Under the pieces are notes generated by a model. That model had not been told where the DNA came from, did not search any database, and saw only the letters and a program-made list of their open reading frames with translations. Position numbers and translations under genes: made by a program. DNA of 7,176 bases from an uncultured Porphyromonadaceae bacterium (GTDB lineage: Bacteria; Bacteroidota; Bacteroidia; Bacteroidales; Muribaculaceae), in contig CAMWZE010000073.1 of assembly GCA_947178685.1 (NCBI GenBank), positions 1-7,176 of the forward strand. Direction: 5' to 3'. Of this stretch, positions 6,971 through 7,176 are shown piece by piece. Position 1 is the stretch's first letter. The number at the start of each line of letters is the position of its first letter.

Positions 6971-7176
6971 TGCGGCGAGGGCAGCTTCGAGCACGTCCAT
7001 GGCACGCGACAGATATTCAATGTTGTGTACATAGGCCAGACGTACCTGATTACGTCCCTCTCCCGGCGTGGTGTAGAAACCGGATGCCGGGGCCATGAAG
7101 ATGGTGTCGCCGTCAAGGTCGAACTCATCGAGACACCATTTGCAGAACTTGTCGGCATCCTCAACCGGCAGAGAGG
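6956..7176 (-). CDS. PLP-dependent class I/II aminotransferase, C-terminal 72 residues (5' end outside window)
   Basis: This is the end of a fold-type I, pyridoxal-phosphate aminotransferase, a cytoplasmic enzyme that moves an amino group between an amino acid and a 2-oxo acid. Read on the minus strand from the window edge to a TAA at 6956-6958, the frame gives SLPVEDADKFCKW, then DTIFMAPASGFYTTPGEG, then RNQVRLAYVHNIEYLSRAMD, and ends ALAAYNNL. The APASGFY..PG segment and the following VRLAYV are typical of the small C-terminal domain; the Arg in VRLAYV should be the conserved residue that binds the substrate carboxylate. The lysine that binds PLP lies outside the window. The fragment resembles the aspartate-aminotransferase-like enzymes of Bacteroidales, but the substrate cannot be settled from this part. 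The C69 peptidase starts 15 bases after its stop. Confidence 0.9.
   Translation of the reverse strand, partial: SLPVEDADKFCKWCLDEFDLDGDTIFMAPASGFYTTPGEGRNQVRLAYVHNIEYLSRAMDVLEAALAAYNNL

Noticed and set aside
6946..7164. Minus-strand open frame beginning MRMPTSSANG at the right edge
   Set aside because: It is out of frame with the aminotransferase C-terminus, which carries the recognisable APASGFY and VRLAYV motifs, so it is a shadow.

Overview
This window looks like chromosomal DNA from a Bacteroidota bacterium, most likely order Bacteroidales. The evidence is a SusC/RagA-type TonB-dependent porin followed directly by a SusD/RagB lipoprotein, genes without Shine-Dalgarno motifs, and a PepD-type C69 peptidase with a Bacteroidales-like sequence. 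The moderately GC-rich codon use (many ctc, gcc and cgc codons) would fit a gut lineage such as Muribaculaceae, but that assignment is only inference.

Layout: (1) 3-5161 on the plus strand is one operon segment: the C-terminal ~759 residues of a SusC-family outer-membrane transporter, a complete SusD-family lipoprotein 24 bases downstream, and a complete periplasmic thioredoxin-fold TlpA-like protein whose ATG overlaps the susD-like stop codon (ATGA). (2) 5162-5338 is a convergent intergenic region dominated by a perfect 21-bp hairpin flanked by an A run and a T run, read as a bidirectional terminator. (3) 5339-7176 on the minus strand is a second operon segment: the last 72 residues of a class I/II PLP-dependent aminotransferase, then, 15 bases downstream, a complete secreted C69-family dipeptidase.

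How the genes work together: the SusC/SusD pair should capture and import an oligomeric nutrient across the outer membrane using TonB energy. The TlpA-like protein probably does thiol-disulfide chemistry in the periplasm for proteins made with the uptake system. No glycoside hydrolase, surface glycan-binding protein, sigma factor or anti-sigma factor lies in the window, so the substrate cannot be named. The minus-strand pair suggests amino-acid metabolism (peptide hydrolysis and transamination). Its link to the SusCD operon is only adjacency, since the two units converge.

I found no tRNA, rRNA, CRISPR array, insertion sequence or phage feature. The region reads as a fairly ordinary Bacteroidales nutrient-acquisition locus. 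I found no convincing undescribed system, and the findings below are modest.
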